A stretch of 64,000 bases of DNA from Romboutsia hominis (GTDB lineage Bacteria; Bacillota; Clostridia; Peptostreptococcales; Peptostreptococcaceae). A program made the position numbers and the translations under genes. The stretch spans positions 1,054,001-1,118,000 of the forward strand of contig NZ_LN650648.1 in assembly GCF_900002575.1 (NCBI RefSeq). Reading direction: 5' to 3'. Positions 25,874-36,008 of this stretch are shown one piece after another; position 1 is the first letter of the stretch, and every line of letters begins with the position of its first letter. The notes beneath the pieces were generated by a model. The model made no database searches and had not been told where the DNA came from. It saw only the letters and a list, made by a program, of their open reading frames with translations.

Positions 25874-28800
25874 TTGAGGTTTAACAAAAGTAAAGCTATA
25901 ACAAAAGAAGATAATAAAAATCAAAAGATTTATATAAATAAAATAGATACAGATGAAACAATAATATTAGATAATGAGTATATATTTCTAGATAGTATAA
26001 AAACAACACAAGATATAGTTGTAATGAAAAAAACTATAGTACTTGGAGATATGGAGTGTAATTTTTTAAACGCGCTAGAAGAAATAATATGCTATGGAAA
26101 TATCAAGGTAAACACAATATACACAAATAAAGACATAGAATACTTCAAGGACATAAGTTACAATACTGTAGTTTCTGGGAATGTAAGAAAAAAACAAATA
26201 GGCGAAGAAACAATAAGAGAAGTAGAAGTAATAAAAGAAGTGCAAGTAATAAAAACAGTAGATGTAGAAGTTGAGAAAATAGTTGAAGTTAACCCTCTGC
26301 AAGACACAAAAATAGATAATGAAACACTAGCTGATAAGCTGATAATAATAGATGAATTTAAAGATAAGATTGTAAACTATAGAGATAGTGAACTTATATT
26401 TTTAGAAAATGATATTTTACTAGAAGATTTAGAACAAATTGGATTAACCTTCGAGGAATACAAAAGAGATAGTGAAATATTAAAAAGCATAATACATTAC
26501 TCAAATATTAATGAAATATATACACTAAATGAGTATCTAGAGTTTTTAAATATAATAAAAGATATACCACAGTGGCTAGAAGAACTTGATATAGTAGACG
26601 AAGTGATAAACAATCATAAAATATATTTTAGTGAGGAACTACTAGAGCTAGAGATAGTTTTAGATAATGTAGATGATTTTATAAAATTAATAGGAAGTAT
26701 AAATAGTTGTAAAAAAGAATTAGGAAATAACTATGAAGAAATAGGACAATTAGTAATAAAAAAGTACTATGAAACTATAAATGGGCAAATAGAACAAAAT
26801 CAAGTTCAAAAAGAACTTATAGACACTAAAAAAGAAAATATTGTAGATATAATAAGAGAAGTAGCTTATCAAGAAATTAAAGAAAAAGTTGATATAAATG
26901 AATTATACGAAAAGTATATATGGAAAAAAGGGAAATTAATAGAGTGTAATATTATAAATATAAAAAATGACACATTAGAGCTTGAAGAAATTAATAATAG
27001 TGATAAAGATAACTTATCAATATTAATGAAGAAACAAAAACAAAGCATATATCAAGTAGGAGATAAATTATTTGTTCATATAAATAATGTACAAATAAAT
27101 AATGAAAAAATAGAAATAGAAGTATCTAATGATTCTGATAATATGCCTAGACTTTTATTTAATAAGTTAAGAGAAAAATATGATTTAAGTAAATGTAGTA
27201 TACAAAAATATGAAAGAATAAAAGGTATAGCAACTTGTATAGTTATAGTATTGCTTGAAAAAGATACTGACACTAAAATGATTAAACATATACAAGAAGA
27301 TATGAAAAAATACTTAGGAAAAGAAGATATAAGAATATTTATATATGATAAAAATCCTGAAATATTCCTATGTAATATGCTAGATATAAAAGAAAGCAAC
27401 ATATGTACATATAAATCACTTAAAAAATGTGTAGTAACAATAAATCCTGATGAAGAAAACAGAATAAGTAACTTACTAGATAAACAAGGAAATAATATAA
27501 AAAATATATTTGAATATGAAATAGATATAAAAGTAAATTCTGTAAATAAAAATATTAATCTAAATAAAGATACTAAAGAAGAAAATAACCTAATTAAAAA
27601 ATTAGATAATAAAAGAGAACGTGAATCAGATAATGAGACAAAAAATGTAGAAATAGCTAATGATAAAGAAATATATGCTAAATTACTATCTCAAAAAGGA
27701 AACTTACTTGGTGGTAAAATAATAAAAATGTCCAATGAAGAGATACAAATAGATATAGGATATAAGGCAGAAATAGTAATTAAATACTTTGATAAAAGTG
27801 TTCTTACAAAATATAAAGTAGGAGACTATATAGAAGGAGTAATAGAAAATATAACGAAAAAAGAAGACCAAAGCGTAAGATCTATACTAAGTAGAGATGA
27901 TGTAGACTTTGTTAAGGGATGTTTAAAAGATGTTAGAAATGAAATGAATTTAAAAAGTATAACATTTAAAGCAGTTAAAAAAATTAAAAATAAAAATGAG
28001 TATGCAGTTTTGATAACAACTTTAGAGAATATATTAGAAAGTAAAATAAGAGAGTTAAAAGAAAAAGTTGAGGCTAAATTAGATGTAGGAACTGTTGAAA
28101 TATATATCTATAATAGCGACATAACAAAACTTATAAAAAATATTACAAAGGCTAATATAAAAAGCACTAAGAAGTATGACATACTTAGCATGTGTAAAAT
28201 AGTATGCTCAAAAGAAGACATGCAGAATGTAAAAGAAAAAGAAGAAACAATAAAATTACTTACATCTTGTAAAAAGATAGATATAAAAGTGAGTCAAGAT
28301 GATGGTAGTAAAAGTAAAGTAGTAGCAAATGATTTAATAAAAGAAATAGAAGAAAAAGGAAATGATACGTCAAAATCAGAGCTAGCAATAACTAAAGTTA
28401 GTCCAGGAATGAGAAAAGATCTTATTAACTTAGAACAAAAATATGATAGTAAAAAATGGAGCATTGTAGAAGGCAAAGTTAAAGCTATATACAAAGATGA
28501 AATAGAGTTTGAAATAGAAGAAAATGTAGTAGGTGTGCTAAAAAGATATACTGCAACTGAAAAAAATAAACTGTATAAACATAATGAAGTAGCTCCATGT
28601 TATGTATGTGGTGTAGTTAATACTGGAGATAAAGTAAAATTACAACTTATAAAAAGTAGTGATAATTATTTCAAACAACTTTTTAATTATTATAAAAATC
28701 AATTAGATATAAAACTTTGTAACGTTAAAAAATGTACATATGATAAGGAGCATGGAGTACTTATAATAATAGAAGATAGATATAAAAAGGTGACTAAAGA

Positions 28801-29044
28801 AGAATTAAAGTTTATAGAAGAACTTATGAATAATGAGTGTGGTAGAGATATAGTTAAAATAGTTAGATTTCAGTTTAATGCAGAAGCTTTTTTAAGTGAA
28901 GTATTTGATGTTTTTATAGATCAAGTAAAACAAGAAGGACCAGGAAGGTTTAAAATAGTTAAACTAGATTCTAGAAAAAAGGAAAGAGCACAGTTTGTAT
29001 ATAATCAAATATATAGAATGATTAATTATAAAGTGGAGCTATAA
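25874..29044 (+). CDS. Large protein with three NusA-like (S1 plus KH-like) modules
   Basis: 1056 residues from a TTG at 25874 behind AAGGAGGGG, 20 bases after the helicase. Residues 1-140 are beta-rich and end in a Val/Glu coil (KEVQVIKTVDVEVEKIVEV). Residues 160-345 are helical. Three related modules follow (about 350-510, 599-765 and 852-1017). Each has an S1-like barrel, clearest in module 2 (GGKIIKMSNEEIQIDIGYKA, then KVGDYIEGVIENI), with a SRDDVDFVKGCLKDV segment comparable to the SRT-x-P-x-F-V-x-x-L-F of NusA. A KH-like alpha/beta part ending in VEIYIYN or IRIFIYD follows. RNA or single-strand nucleic-acid binding is likely. The resemblance to NusA was judged by eye. Confidence 0.55.
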   Translation: MRFNKSKAITKEDNKNQKIYINKIDTDETIILDNEYIFLDSIKTTQDIVVMKKTIVLGDMECNFLNALEEIICYGNIKVNTIYTNKDIEYFKDISYNTVVSGNVRKKQIGEETIREVEVIKEVQVIKTVDVEVEKIVEVNPLQDTKIDNETLADKLIIIDEFKDKIVNYRDSELIFLENDILLEDLEQIGLTFEEYKRDSEILKSIIHYSNINEIYTLNEYLEFLNIIKDIPQWLEELDIVDEVINNHKIYFSEELLELEIVLDNVDDFIKLIGSINSCKKELGNNYEEIGQLVIKKYYETINGQIEQNQVQKELIDTKKENIVDIIREVAYQEIKEKVDINELYEKYIWKKGKLIECNIINIKNDTLELEEINNSDKDNLSILMKKQKQSIYQVGDKLFVHINNVQINNEKIEIEVSNDSDNMPRLLFNKLREKYDLSKCSIQKYERIKGIATCIVIVLLEKDTDTKMIKHIQEDMKKYLGKEDIRIFIYDKNPEIFLCNMLDIKESNICTYKSLKKCVVTINPDEENRISNLLDKQGNNIKNIFEYEIDIKVNSVNKNINLNKDTKEENNLIKKLDNKRERESDNETKNVEIANDKEIYAKLLSQKGNLLGGKIIKMSNEEIQIDIGYKAEIVIKYFDKSVLTKYKVGDYIEGVIENITKKEDQSVRSILSRDDVDFVKGCLKDVRNEMNLKSITFKAVKKIKNKNEYAVLITTLENILESKIRELKEKVEAKLDVGTVEIYIYNSDITKLIKNITKANIKSTKKYDILSMCKIVCSKEDMQNVKEKEETIKLLTSCKKIDIKVSQDDGSKSKVVANDLIKEIEEKGNDTSKSELAITKVSPGMRKDLINLEQKYDSKKWSIVEGKVKAIYKDEIEFEIEENVVGVLKRYTATEKNKLYKHNEVAPCYVCGVVNTGDKVKLQLIKSSDNYFKQLFNYYKNQLDIKLCNVKKCTYDKEHGVLIIIEDRYKKVTKEELKFIEELMNNECGRDIVKIVRFQFNAEAFLSEVFDVFIDQVKQEGPGRFKIVKLDSRKKERAQFVYNQIYRMINYKVEL

Positions 29045-29070
29045 AAGTTAAAGGATTAAAATGAAGATAG

Positions 29071-29244
29071 TATAGTAAGATTTTTATAACCCATATTAGC
29101 CTTGGTAAATCTTGTGTAGATGAATATTTTTTTGATAGATATTATGGTTTATTGAGTGAAAGTGATGACTATAAAGGTTTAATAACATCAACTGATGATT
29201 TTAATATTGATTGGGAAAGAGAAGATATAAAATCCTATCAATAA
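29071..29244 (+). pseudogene. Fragment of an unknown gene
   Basis: An open stretch without a start encodes KIFITHISLGKSCVDEYFFD, then RYYGLLSESDDYKGLITSTD, and ends DIKSYQ at 29244. It directly follows the NusA-like gene and may be the tail of a deleted fifth gene. No domain is recognised. Confidence 0.4.
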
Positions 29245-29300
29245 TATTTAGAATTAGTTTGATAATATAAAAGTTGATACACAATTTAGAAATAAATAAA

Positions 29301-29334
29301 AATAGGAGGAACGAATCGTTCCTCCTATTTTTAT
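29301..29334 (+). terminator. GGAACGAATCGTTCC-family terminator
   Basis: AATAGGAGGAACG-AAT-CGTTCCTCCTATT then TTTA. It ends the helicase/NusA-like operon. Confidence 0.85.
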
Positions 29335-29772
29335 TATTAAGTTGTAAGTATTTAATAAGATGATTTGTAGCCTTAAATTTTGAAAATAAAATCATAAATA
29401 GAATAGTAATAAAATTTAGAAAACTAAATAAAATCAAAGTATAAATATTTTAATGTTATAATTTAGATGAAAAAAGTTGATAGCAACAATTAAAAATATA
29501 TATGAAAAAAATTAGCTTTAGTATAATTTAATAAGTGGAATTAGTAAAAATACCCCTATGTAAGGGTGTTTTTATGTATAAGTCTAATAATTATAAAATA
29601 AAGAATTATAAGATTAAGTTAAATAAGTATATTAAGCTTTGTAAATAAAAGCAAATAAATATAAAATTTAAAAAGATTTAAAAAAATGTTATAATTCTTA
29701 GTAGATAAAAATACTAGTAATTATAAAAAATGGAAATATATATAAATTTAGTATTGAGGGGGAGAAACAATA
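29335..29772. other. Intergenic region upstream of hsdR
   Basis: 438 bases without a gene. A short hairpin (ACCCCT-ATGTA-AGGGTG, 29552-29568, with a T run to 29573) looks like a weak terminator. A TATAAT-like -10 near 29691 and a GAGGGGGAG ribosome site at 29756-29764 serve hsdR. Confidence 0.45.
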
Positions 29773-32535
29773 ATGGCACACCAAAGTGAAGCAGAATTAG
29801 AATCAAATCTAATCAAACAACTTGTAAGCCAAGGATTCAATCAAGTTAAAATATCTGATGAGGAAGAACTTATAAATAACTTTAGAAAAGAATTATACGA
29901 ACACAATAAATCAAAACTAAATGATGAGCAATTTACAGATAAAGAGTTTGAAAGAATACTTCGTCATGTAGAAGGAAAAAGTGTATTCCAAAGTGCAATG
30001 ATACTAAGAGATAAGTTTATACTAGAAAGAGAAGATGGTAGCGAAGTATATATAGAATTCTTTGACACTCAAAATTGGTGTAAAAACAGATTCCAAGTAA
30101 CTAATCAAACAACAGTAGTTGGAAAGTATACAAACCGTTATGATGTTACATTACTTATAAATGGACTACCACTTGTTCAAATAGAATTAAAACGTAGAGG
30201 TCTTGATTTAAAAGAGGCTTTCAATCAAATAAATAGATATAAAAAGCACTCATACCAAGGGTTATATAGATATATTCAAATATTTGTAGTAAGTAATGGA
30301 GTAGACACAAAATACTTTGCAAATAGCGATAAAGAAATCTTATTTAGTCATACATTCTTCTGGAGTGATGCAAATAATAAAAGAATTAGTAATCTAAAAG
30401 AATTTACAGAAACTTTCTTAGATAAATGTTTTGTATCAAAGGTTATAGCAAGATACATGATAACTAATGAAACTGATAAACTACTAATGGTTATGAGACC
30501 ATATCAAATATATGCAGTAGAAGCACTTGTAACTCGTGCTTTTGAAACTAATAACAATGGATTCATATGGCATACAACAGGTTCTGGAAAGACTTTAACA
30601 TCTTTCAAAGCTAGTCAAATACTATCAAAAGAGCCTAATATTAAAAAAGTATTTTTCTTAGTTGATAGAAAAGATCTAGACTCTCAAACAATAGCAGAGT
30701 TCAATAAATTTGAGCCTGATAGTGTTGATACAACTGATAGAACAGATACTTTAGTTAAGCAAATAAAAGATATAAATAAACCACTTATAGTTACAACAAT
30801 ACAAAAGATGGCTAATGCTATAAAAAATGATAAATATGCTAAAATAATGAACCAATATAGAGAAGAGAAGGTAGTATTTATAATAGATGAGTGCCATAGA
30901 TCTCAATTTGGAGACATGCATAAGGCAATAAATAAACACTTTATAAATGCTCAATACTTTGGATTTACTGGTACACCAAGATTCTTTGAAAATAGAAGTC
31001 AAGAAGGTAGAGTTACAGCAGATTTATTTGAAAAATGCTTACATACATATTTAATAAAAGATGCTATAAGTGATGGAAACGTACTTGGATTCTCAGTTGA
31101 ATACATAAAAACATTTGATGGTGGATTTGATGAAGAAGATGATGAGAAAGTAAAAGCAATAGATAAAGAAGAAGTATTTATGTGTGATGAAAGAATAAAC
31201 TTAGTTGCAAATCACATTTTAGATATTCATAATGCTAAGACTAAAAATAAGCAATATACAGCAATATTTACGGTTCAAAGTATAGATATGCTTGTAAAAT
31301 ACTATGATGCATTTAAAGCTATAAACCATGACTTAAAAATAGCTGGAATATTTAGCTTTGGAGCTAATGAAGAAAGTGAAGGAAAAGATGAACACTCTAG
31401 AGACTCACTTGAAAGAATGATTACAGACTACAATAAAATGTTTGACTGCAATTACTCAACAGATACATTCCAAAGTTATTTCTCAGATGTATCTAAAAAA
31501 GTAAAAAATGCGAAAATAGATATACTAATAGTTGTAAATATGTTCTTAACTGGGTTTGACAGTAAAACATTAAATACTTTATATGTCGATAAAAACTTAA
31601 AGTACCATGACTTAGTACAGGCATATTCAAGAACTAATAGAGTTGAAAAGTCTACTAAACCTTATGGAAATATAGTTTGCTATAGAAAATTAAAGAAAAG
31701 AACTGATGAAGCACTATGTTTATTCTCACAAACTGATAATACTGATGTTGTATTAATGGAAAGTTATGAGCATTACTTGGATTTATGGCATGCAGAGTTT
31801 AAAAAATTAAAAGATTTAACACCAGAACCAGGTGACGTAGATAGTCTTCAAAGTGAAGAAAATAAAAAGAAATTTATATTAGCATTTAGAGACTTAACAA
31901 AGGTCCTAACAAAGCTAAATACATTTACAGAGTTTGAATTTGAAGAAGAAAAACTAGGAATGGATGAACAAAGCTACCAAGACTATAAAAGTAAGTACTT
32001 TACAATATATGAAAGTGTAAAAAGACAAGAAGATGAAAAGACTTCAATACTGGCAGATATAGACTTTGGAATAGAGCTTATGCATAGTGATAAAATCAAT
32101 GTAAGCTATATCATGAATTTAATAAGAGAGATAGATCTATCTGACCAAGAGAAAAAGGCTCGTGATATTAAAAATGTAATAACAGAACTTGATAGAGCAG
32201 ATAATGAAGAGTTAAGACTTAAAGTTGATTTACTAAAAGAATTTTTAAATAAAGTAGTACCAGAGCTTGGAACTGATGCAGATATAGATACTGCTTATGA
32301 AGAATTTGAAGAAGTAAAAAGAGAAGAAGAAGTAGATAGCTTTGCAAATGAAATAGGCTTAGATAGATATAAGATAAAAGATTATATTTCGGAGTATGAG
32401 TATTCTGGAATAATAAATAGACAAGAAATAAGTGAAGAGATAAAAACTGAGTTAAAACCTAAGTTTACACTTAGAAGAAAGATGGTAAATCAGGTTAAAA
32501 ACTTTATATTTGATCACGTTAGAAAATTCGCATAA
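29773..32535 (+). CDS. hsdR: Type I restriction enzyme, R (restriction/translocase) subunit
   Basis: 920 residues. The N-terminal nuclease core shows D124 (NRYDVTLLI) and E138-x-K140 (QIELKRRG) of the PD-(D/E)XK site. The superfamily II motor follows with Walker A TTGSGKT (K273), the DECH box at 372-375 (FIIDECHRSQFGDM), motif III FGFTGTPRF and the later motifs NMFLTGFDSKTLNTLYVDK and LVQAYSRTNR. The C-terminal helical domain docks onto the methylase complex. The length is typical of the EcoR124/type IC-like branch. It is the first gene of the hsd operon and cuts unmodified DNA after translocation. Confidence 0.93.
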   Translation: MAHQSEAELESNLIKQLVSQGFNQVKISDEEELINNFRKELYEHNKSKLNDEQFTDKEFERILRHVEGKSVFQSAMILRDKFILEREDGSEVYIEFFDTQNWCKNRFQVTNQTTVVGKYTNRYDVTLLINGLPLVQIELKRRGLDLKEAFNQINRYKKHSYQGLYRYIQIFVVSNGVDTKYFANSDKEILFSHTFFWSDANNKRISNLKEFTETFLDKCFVSKVIARYMITNETDKLLMVMRPYQIYAVEALVTRAFETNNNGFIWHTTGSGKTLTSFKASQILSKEPNIKKVFFLVDRKDLDSQTIAEFNKFEPDSVDTTDRTDTLVKQIKDINKPLIVTTIQKMANAIKNDKYAKIMNQYREEKVVFIIDECHRSQFGDMHKAINKHFINAQYFGFTGTPRFFENRSQEGRVTADLFEKCLHTYLIKDAISDGNVLGFSVEYIKTFDGGFDEEDDEKVKAIDKEEVFMCDERINLVANHILDIHNAKTKNKQYTAIFTVQSIDMLVKYYDAFKAINHDLKIAGIFSFGANEESEGKDEHSRDSLERMITDYNKMFDCNYSTDTFQSYFSDVSKKVKNAKIDILIVVNMFLTGFDSKTLNTLYVDKNLKYHDLVQAYSRTNRVEKSTKPYGNIVCYRKLKKRTDEALCLFSQTDNTDVVLMESYEHYLDLWHAEFKKLKDLTPEPGDVDSLQSEENKKKFILAFRDLTKVLTKLNTFTEFEFEEEKLGMDEQSYQDYKSKYFTIYESVKRQEDEKTSILADIDFGIELMHSDKINVSYIMNLIREIDLSDQEKKARDIKNVITELDRADNEELRLKVDLLKEFLNKVVPELGTDADIDTAYEEFEEVKREEEVDSFANEIGLDRYKIKDYISEYEYSGIINRQEISEEIKTELKPKFTLRRKMVNQVKNFIFDHVRKFA

Positions 32536-32584
32536 AGTTGTTATTTTTATTATTCTTAAATTAGAAAACATAAAATTGCTATTT

Positions 32585-33217
32585 ATGAAAATAGCAAAGA
32601 ATAAAGGAGGTGCTACATCGAAGTTAGAAAAGTTAGGAAAAGTAAATCATGGATTAACCACATCTAGAATTACAGCTAAACCAGATGAACTACAAGAAGA
32701 AATACCTTTATTTACGATACAAGATCTAAATATAGAAATGGGAAGCTATGATTTAAAATCAGAAGGTAAAACTATATCAGTGAGTCAAGAAACTTTTGAT
32801 AAAAAATTATTATCAAGAGAAAACATGGTGATAGTAGGTCTTACAGTGCATAAAGCTTATGTAATAGAAAAGCATCATGAAGGAAAAATAATACCTTCAA
32901 ATTTTGCTTATATGTACTTGGATGAATCTAAAATAGACTCCAATTATTTTACTTGGTATTTTAATGAGCATCCAAATATAAAAAGGCAGCTACAAGTAGC
33001 AACACAAGGATCTATGGGAATAATGGCTTTATCAGTTCAGATGCTTAGAGAGTTAGAGATAGAGTTACCTACCATTAAAACACAAAGAAAGTTAGGTAAA
33101 ATTTATGAACTAAGAAGAAGAAAAGAAAAAGCATTATATGAAAAAAATATTTTAGAAAAAGATTTATATAAACAATCAATGATTAATAAATTAAAGGAGG
33201 CAATGCCATGCAAGTAA
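32585..33217 (+). CDS. Half-size type I specificity (S-like) subunit between hsdR and hsdM
   Basis: 210 residues with a single target-recognition-type domain (SKLEKLGKVNHGLTTSRIT, then LFTIQDLNIEMGSYDL, then SNFAYMYLDESKIDSNYFTW and LELPTIKTQ-like ends) followed by one long helix (KIYELRRRKEKALYEKN). It is about half a normal HsdS. A perfect AAAGGAGG (32603-32610) stands 7 bases before codon TCG at 32618, where the start would be expected; a single base change from TTG would explain this. The ATG at 32585 is the only in-frame standard start and has no site. It overlaps hsdM by 10 bases. It may act as a dimer, as a modulator, or not at all. Confidence 0.65.
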   Translation: MKIAKNKGGATSKLEKLGKVNHGLTTSRITAKPDELQEEIPLFTIQDLNIEMGSYDLKSEGKTISVSQETFDKKLLSRENMVIVGLTVHKAYVIEKHHEGKIIPSNFAYMYLDESKIDSNYFTWYFNEHPNIKRQLQVATQGSMGIMALSVQMLRELEIELPTIKTQRKLGKIYELRRRKEKALYEKNILEKDLYKQSMINKLKEAMPCK

Positions 33218-34752
33218 GTGAAAAACAACAAGAACAACAAAGAGAATTACACACAAGATTATGGGCTATAGCAAATGATTTAAGAGGAAATATGGAAGCC
33301 AATGAATTTAAAAATTATATCCTTGGGTTAATATTCTATAGATACCTTAGTGAAAAAGTTGAAAATAGAGCTAAGGACTTATTATCAGAAGATGATATAA
33401 GCTATCGTGATGCCTGGGCAGATGAAGAATATAGAGAAGCATTACAAGAAGAGTTATTAGAACAATTAGGATACTTCATAGAGCCAGAATTCTTATTCTC
33501 TACATTACTTCAAGCAATAGAAGATGGAAGATTTGATATAGAAATGCTTCAAGGAGCAATAAATGATATAACAGAATCTACATTAGGAGCAGATAGCCAA
33601 GAAGACTTTGACCATTTATTTGATGATATGGATTTAGGTTCTACAAAGCTAGGAAGAGATGTAAAAAGCCGTTCAAAACTTATAGCTAAAGTAATGGCAA
33701 ACATTGCTGAAATAGATTTTGCACATGAAGATTCTGAAATAGATGTACTTGGAGATGCTTATGAATATTTAATATCTCAATTTGCTGCAAATGCAGGAAA
33801 AAAGGCTGGAGAGTTCTATACTCCACAACAAGTTTCAAAGATACTAGCAAAGATTGTAACAGTTGGAAAGACTGACTTAAAGGATGTTTATGACCCAACT
33901 TGTGGTTCAGGTTCCCTTCTACTTCGTGTAGCAAAAGAAGCAAAAGTTAGAAAGTTCTACGGACAAGAGCTTACATCAACAACTTACAACCTAGCTCGTA
34001 TGAATATGTTACTTCATGATATAGAATATACAAACTTTGATATAAAGAATGATGATACATTAGAGCATCCAGAGCATGAAGGGATGAAGTTTGAAGCTAT
34101 AGTTGCAAACCCTCCATACTCGGCTAAATGGAGTGCAGACCCTAAATTTTTAGATGATGAAAGATTTACTGCTTATGGTAAATTAGCTCCAAAGTCAAAA
34201 GCAGACTTTGCATTTGTTCAACATATGATTCATCATTTAGATGATAAAGGAACAATGGCAGTTGTACTTCCTCATGGTGTACTTTTCAGAGGTGCAGCAG
34301 AAGGAGTGATAAGAAAGTATCTAATAGAGGAAAGAAACGTATTAGATGCTGTCATAGGGCTTCCAGCTAATATATTCTATGGTACAAGTATACCTACAGT
34401 TATTTTAGTATTTAAGAAGTGTAGAGAAAATGGAGATAACATTTTATTTATAGATGCTTCTAATGAATTTGAAAAAGGAAAGAATCAAAATAATTTAACT
34501 GATGCTCAGGTTGAAAAGATAGTTGATACTTATGTTGAGAGAGAAACTATTGATAAATACAGTTACGTGGCTTCTATGAATGAGATAAAAGAGAATGACT
34601 ATAATTTAAATATACCAAGATATGTTGATACTTTTGAAGAAGAAGAGCCAATAGATTTAGTAGCTGTTAGTGAGAGAATTGCTAATATTGATAAAGAAAT
34701 AGCTAGTATTGATGATGAGTTAGCAGTTTATTTAAAAGAGCTTGGATTATAA
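33208..34752 (+). CDS. hsdM: Type I DNA methyltransferase, M subunit
   Basis: 514 residues. The N-terminal helical domain (LRGNMEANEFKNYILGLIFYRYLSEK) contacts the S subunit. The methylase domain has motif I DPTCGSGSLLLRV (D229) for S-adenosylmethionine and motif IV NPPY (301-304, in VANPPYSAKW), which marks N6-adenine methylation. FYTPQQVSK before motif I is typical. GGAGG supports the ATG at 33208, inside the end of the half-S gene. It forms the M2S complex with the downstream HsdS and protects host DNA. Confidence 0.95.
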   Translation: MQVSEKQQEQQRELHTRLWAIANDLRGNMEANEFKNYILGLIFYRYLSEKVENRAKDLLSEDDISYRDAWADEEYREALQEELLEQLGYFIEPEFLFSTLLQAIEDGRFDIEMLQGAINDITESTLGADSQEDFDHLFDDMDLGSTKLGRDVKSRSKLIAKVMANIAEIDFAHEDSEIDVLGDAYEYLISQFAANAGKKAGEFYTPQQVSKILAKIVTVGKTDLKDVYDPTCGSGSLLLRVAKEAKVRKFYGQELTSTTYNLARMNMLLHDIEYTNFDIKNDDTLEHPEHEGMKFEAIVANPPYSAKWSADPKFLDDERFTAYGKLAPKSKADFAFVQHMIHHLDDKGTMAVVLPHGVLFRGAAEGVIRKYLIEERNVLDAVIGLPANIFYGTSIPTVILVFKKCRENGDNILFIDASNEFEKGKNQNNLTDAQVEKIVDTYVERETIDKYSYVASMNEIKENDYNLNIPRYVDTFEEEEPIDLVAVSERIANIDKEIASIDDELAVYLKELGL

Positions 34753-34767
34753 GGGGAGGTGGATGAT

Positions 34768-35994
34768 ATGAATAAGACACCGAAGCTTAGATTTAAGGAG
34801 TTTAGTGGAGATTGGGAGCGTGTTAAAGTCGGTAAAGTTTTTTCTCAAGTAAGAAATGGTTTTGTAGGAACAGCAACCCCTTATTATGTAGATGAAGGGG
34901 TTCCATACTTACAAAGTAACAATATAAGAAAAAATAAAATAGATAAAAGAAAAATAGTTTATATAAATGATGAGTTTCATAATAAGAATAAAAAATCCAT
35001 ATTAAAAAAAGATGATATTTTAATGGTTCAATCAGGTCATGCAGGTGAATGTGCTGTTGTAACAGAAGAATTTGAAAATGCGAACTGTCATGCATTGATT
35101 GTAATGACACCTACAAAAAATATAAATTCAACTTATTGCTCATATTATATAAACTCAGATATAGGACAAAAGAGGATATATAAGTTAATAACAGGTAATA
35201 CAATAAAACATATACTTGCATCGGAAATGAAAGAGTTTAATATCATAAAACCTGAGTTAAAGGAACAAGAGAAAATAGCAACATTCTTTTCTTTAATTGA
35301 TGATAAGATTTCTCTTCAAGATGAGAAGGTGGAGGCTCTTAAAGATTATAAGAAGGGTATTATGCAAAAGATTTTTAGCAGAGAGTTAAGGTTTAAGGAT
35401 GATGATGGTAGAGATTACCCTAAGTGGAATCATAAAAAACTAAACAGTTTTGTTGAGAGAGTTACAAGAAAAAATAAAGGCATTCAATCAACATTACCAT
35501 TAACTATATCAGCTCAATATGGATTAGTAGACCAAATAACATTTTTTAATAAAACAGTTGCAAGTTCAAATTTAGAAGGATATTACTTATTAGAAAAAGG
35601 TGAATTTGCATACAATAAAAGTTATTCAACAGGATATCCATTTGGAGCGATAAAAAGGCTAGATAATTATGATAAAGGTGTTTTATCAAGTTTATATATA
35701 TGTTTTGCGCCATTAGAAAATATAGACTCTGATTTTTTACTACAATATTTTGAAACATCTTGCTGGTATAAAGAAATATCTATGATAGCAGTAGAAGGCG
35801 CTAGAAATCATGGTTTATTAAACATAAGTGTTAGTGATTTCTTTGAAACTTATCATTGGATACCTTCTTATGAGGAGCAGGTCAAGATAGGGAAGTTCTT
35901 ATGTCAAATAGATGAAAAGGTAGCAAAAGAGCAAGCGAAGCTAGACTCTTTAAATGAATATAAAAAAGGATTATTGCAACAGATGTTTATATAA
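34768..35994 (+). CDS. hsdS: Type I restriction specificity subunit S
   Basis: 408 residues from the ATG at 34768 with GGGGAGG at 34753-34759; a GTG at 34759 is less likely. Two target-recognition domains are each followed by a conserved helix. The first repeat starts KLRFKEFSGDWERVKVGKVF and ends EQEKIATFFSLIDDKISLQDEKVEALKDYKKG. The second starts YPKWNHKKLNSFVERV and ends EEQVKIGKFLCQIDEKVAKEQAKLDSLNEYKKG. The two KKG-ended helices are the repeated spacers. The DNA target cannot be read from sequence. Confidence 0.93.
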   Translation: MNKTPKLRFKEFSGDWERVKVGKVFSQVRNGFVGTATPYYVDEGVPYLQSNNIRKNKIDKRKIVYINDEFHNKNKKSILKKDDILMVQSGHAGECAVVTEEFENANCHALIVMTPTKNINSTYCSYYINSDIGQKRIYKLITGNTIKHILASEMKEFNIIKPELKEQEKIATFFSLIDDKISLQDEKVEALKDYKKGIMQKIFSRELRFKDDDGRDYPKWNHKKLNSFVERVTRKNKGIQSTLPLTISAQYGLVDQITFFNKTVASSNLEGYYLLEKGEFAYNKSYSTGYPFGAIKRLDNYDKGVLSSLYICFAPLENIDSDFLLQYFETSCWYKEISMIAVEGARNHGLLNISVSDFFETYHWIPSYEEQVKIGKFLCQIDEKVAKEQAKLDSLNEYKKGLLQQMFI

Positions 35995-36008
35995 AGTGGG
36001 GTAGATAA

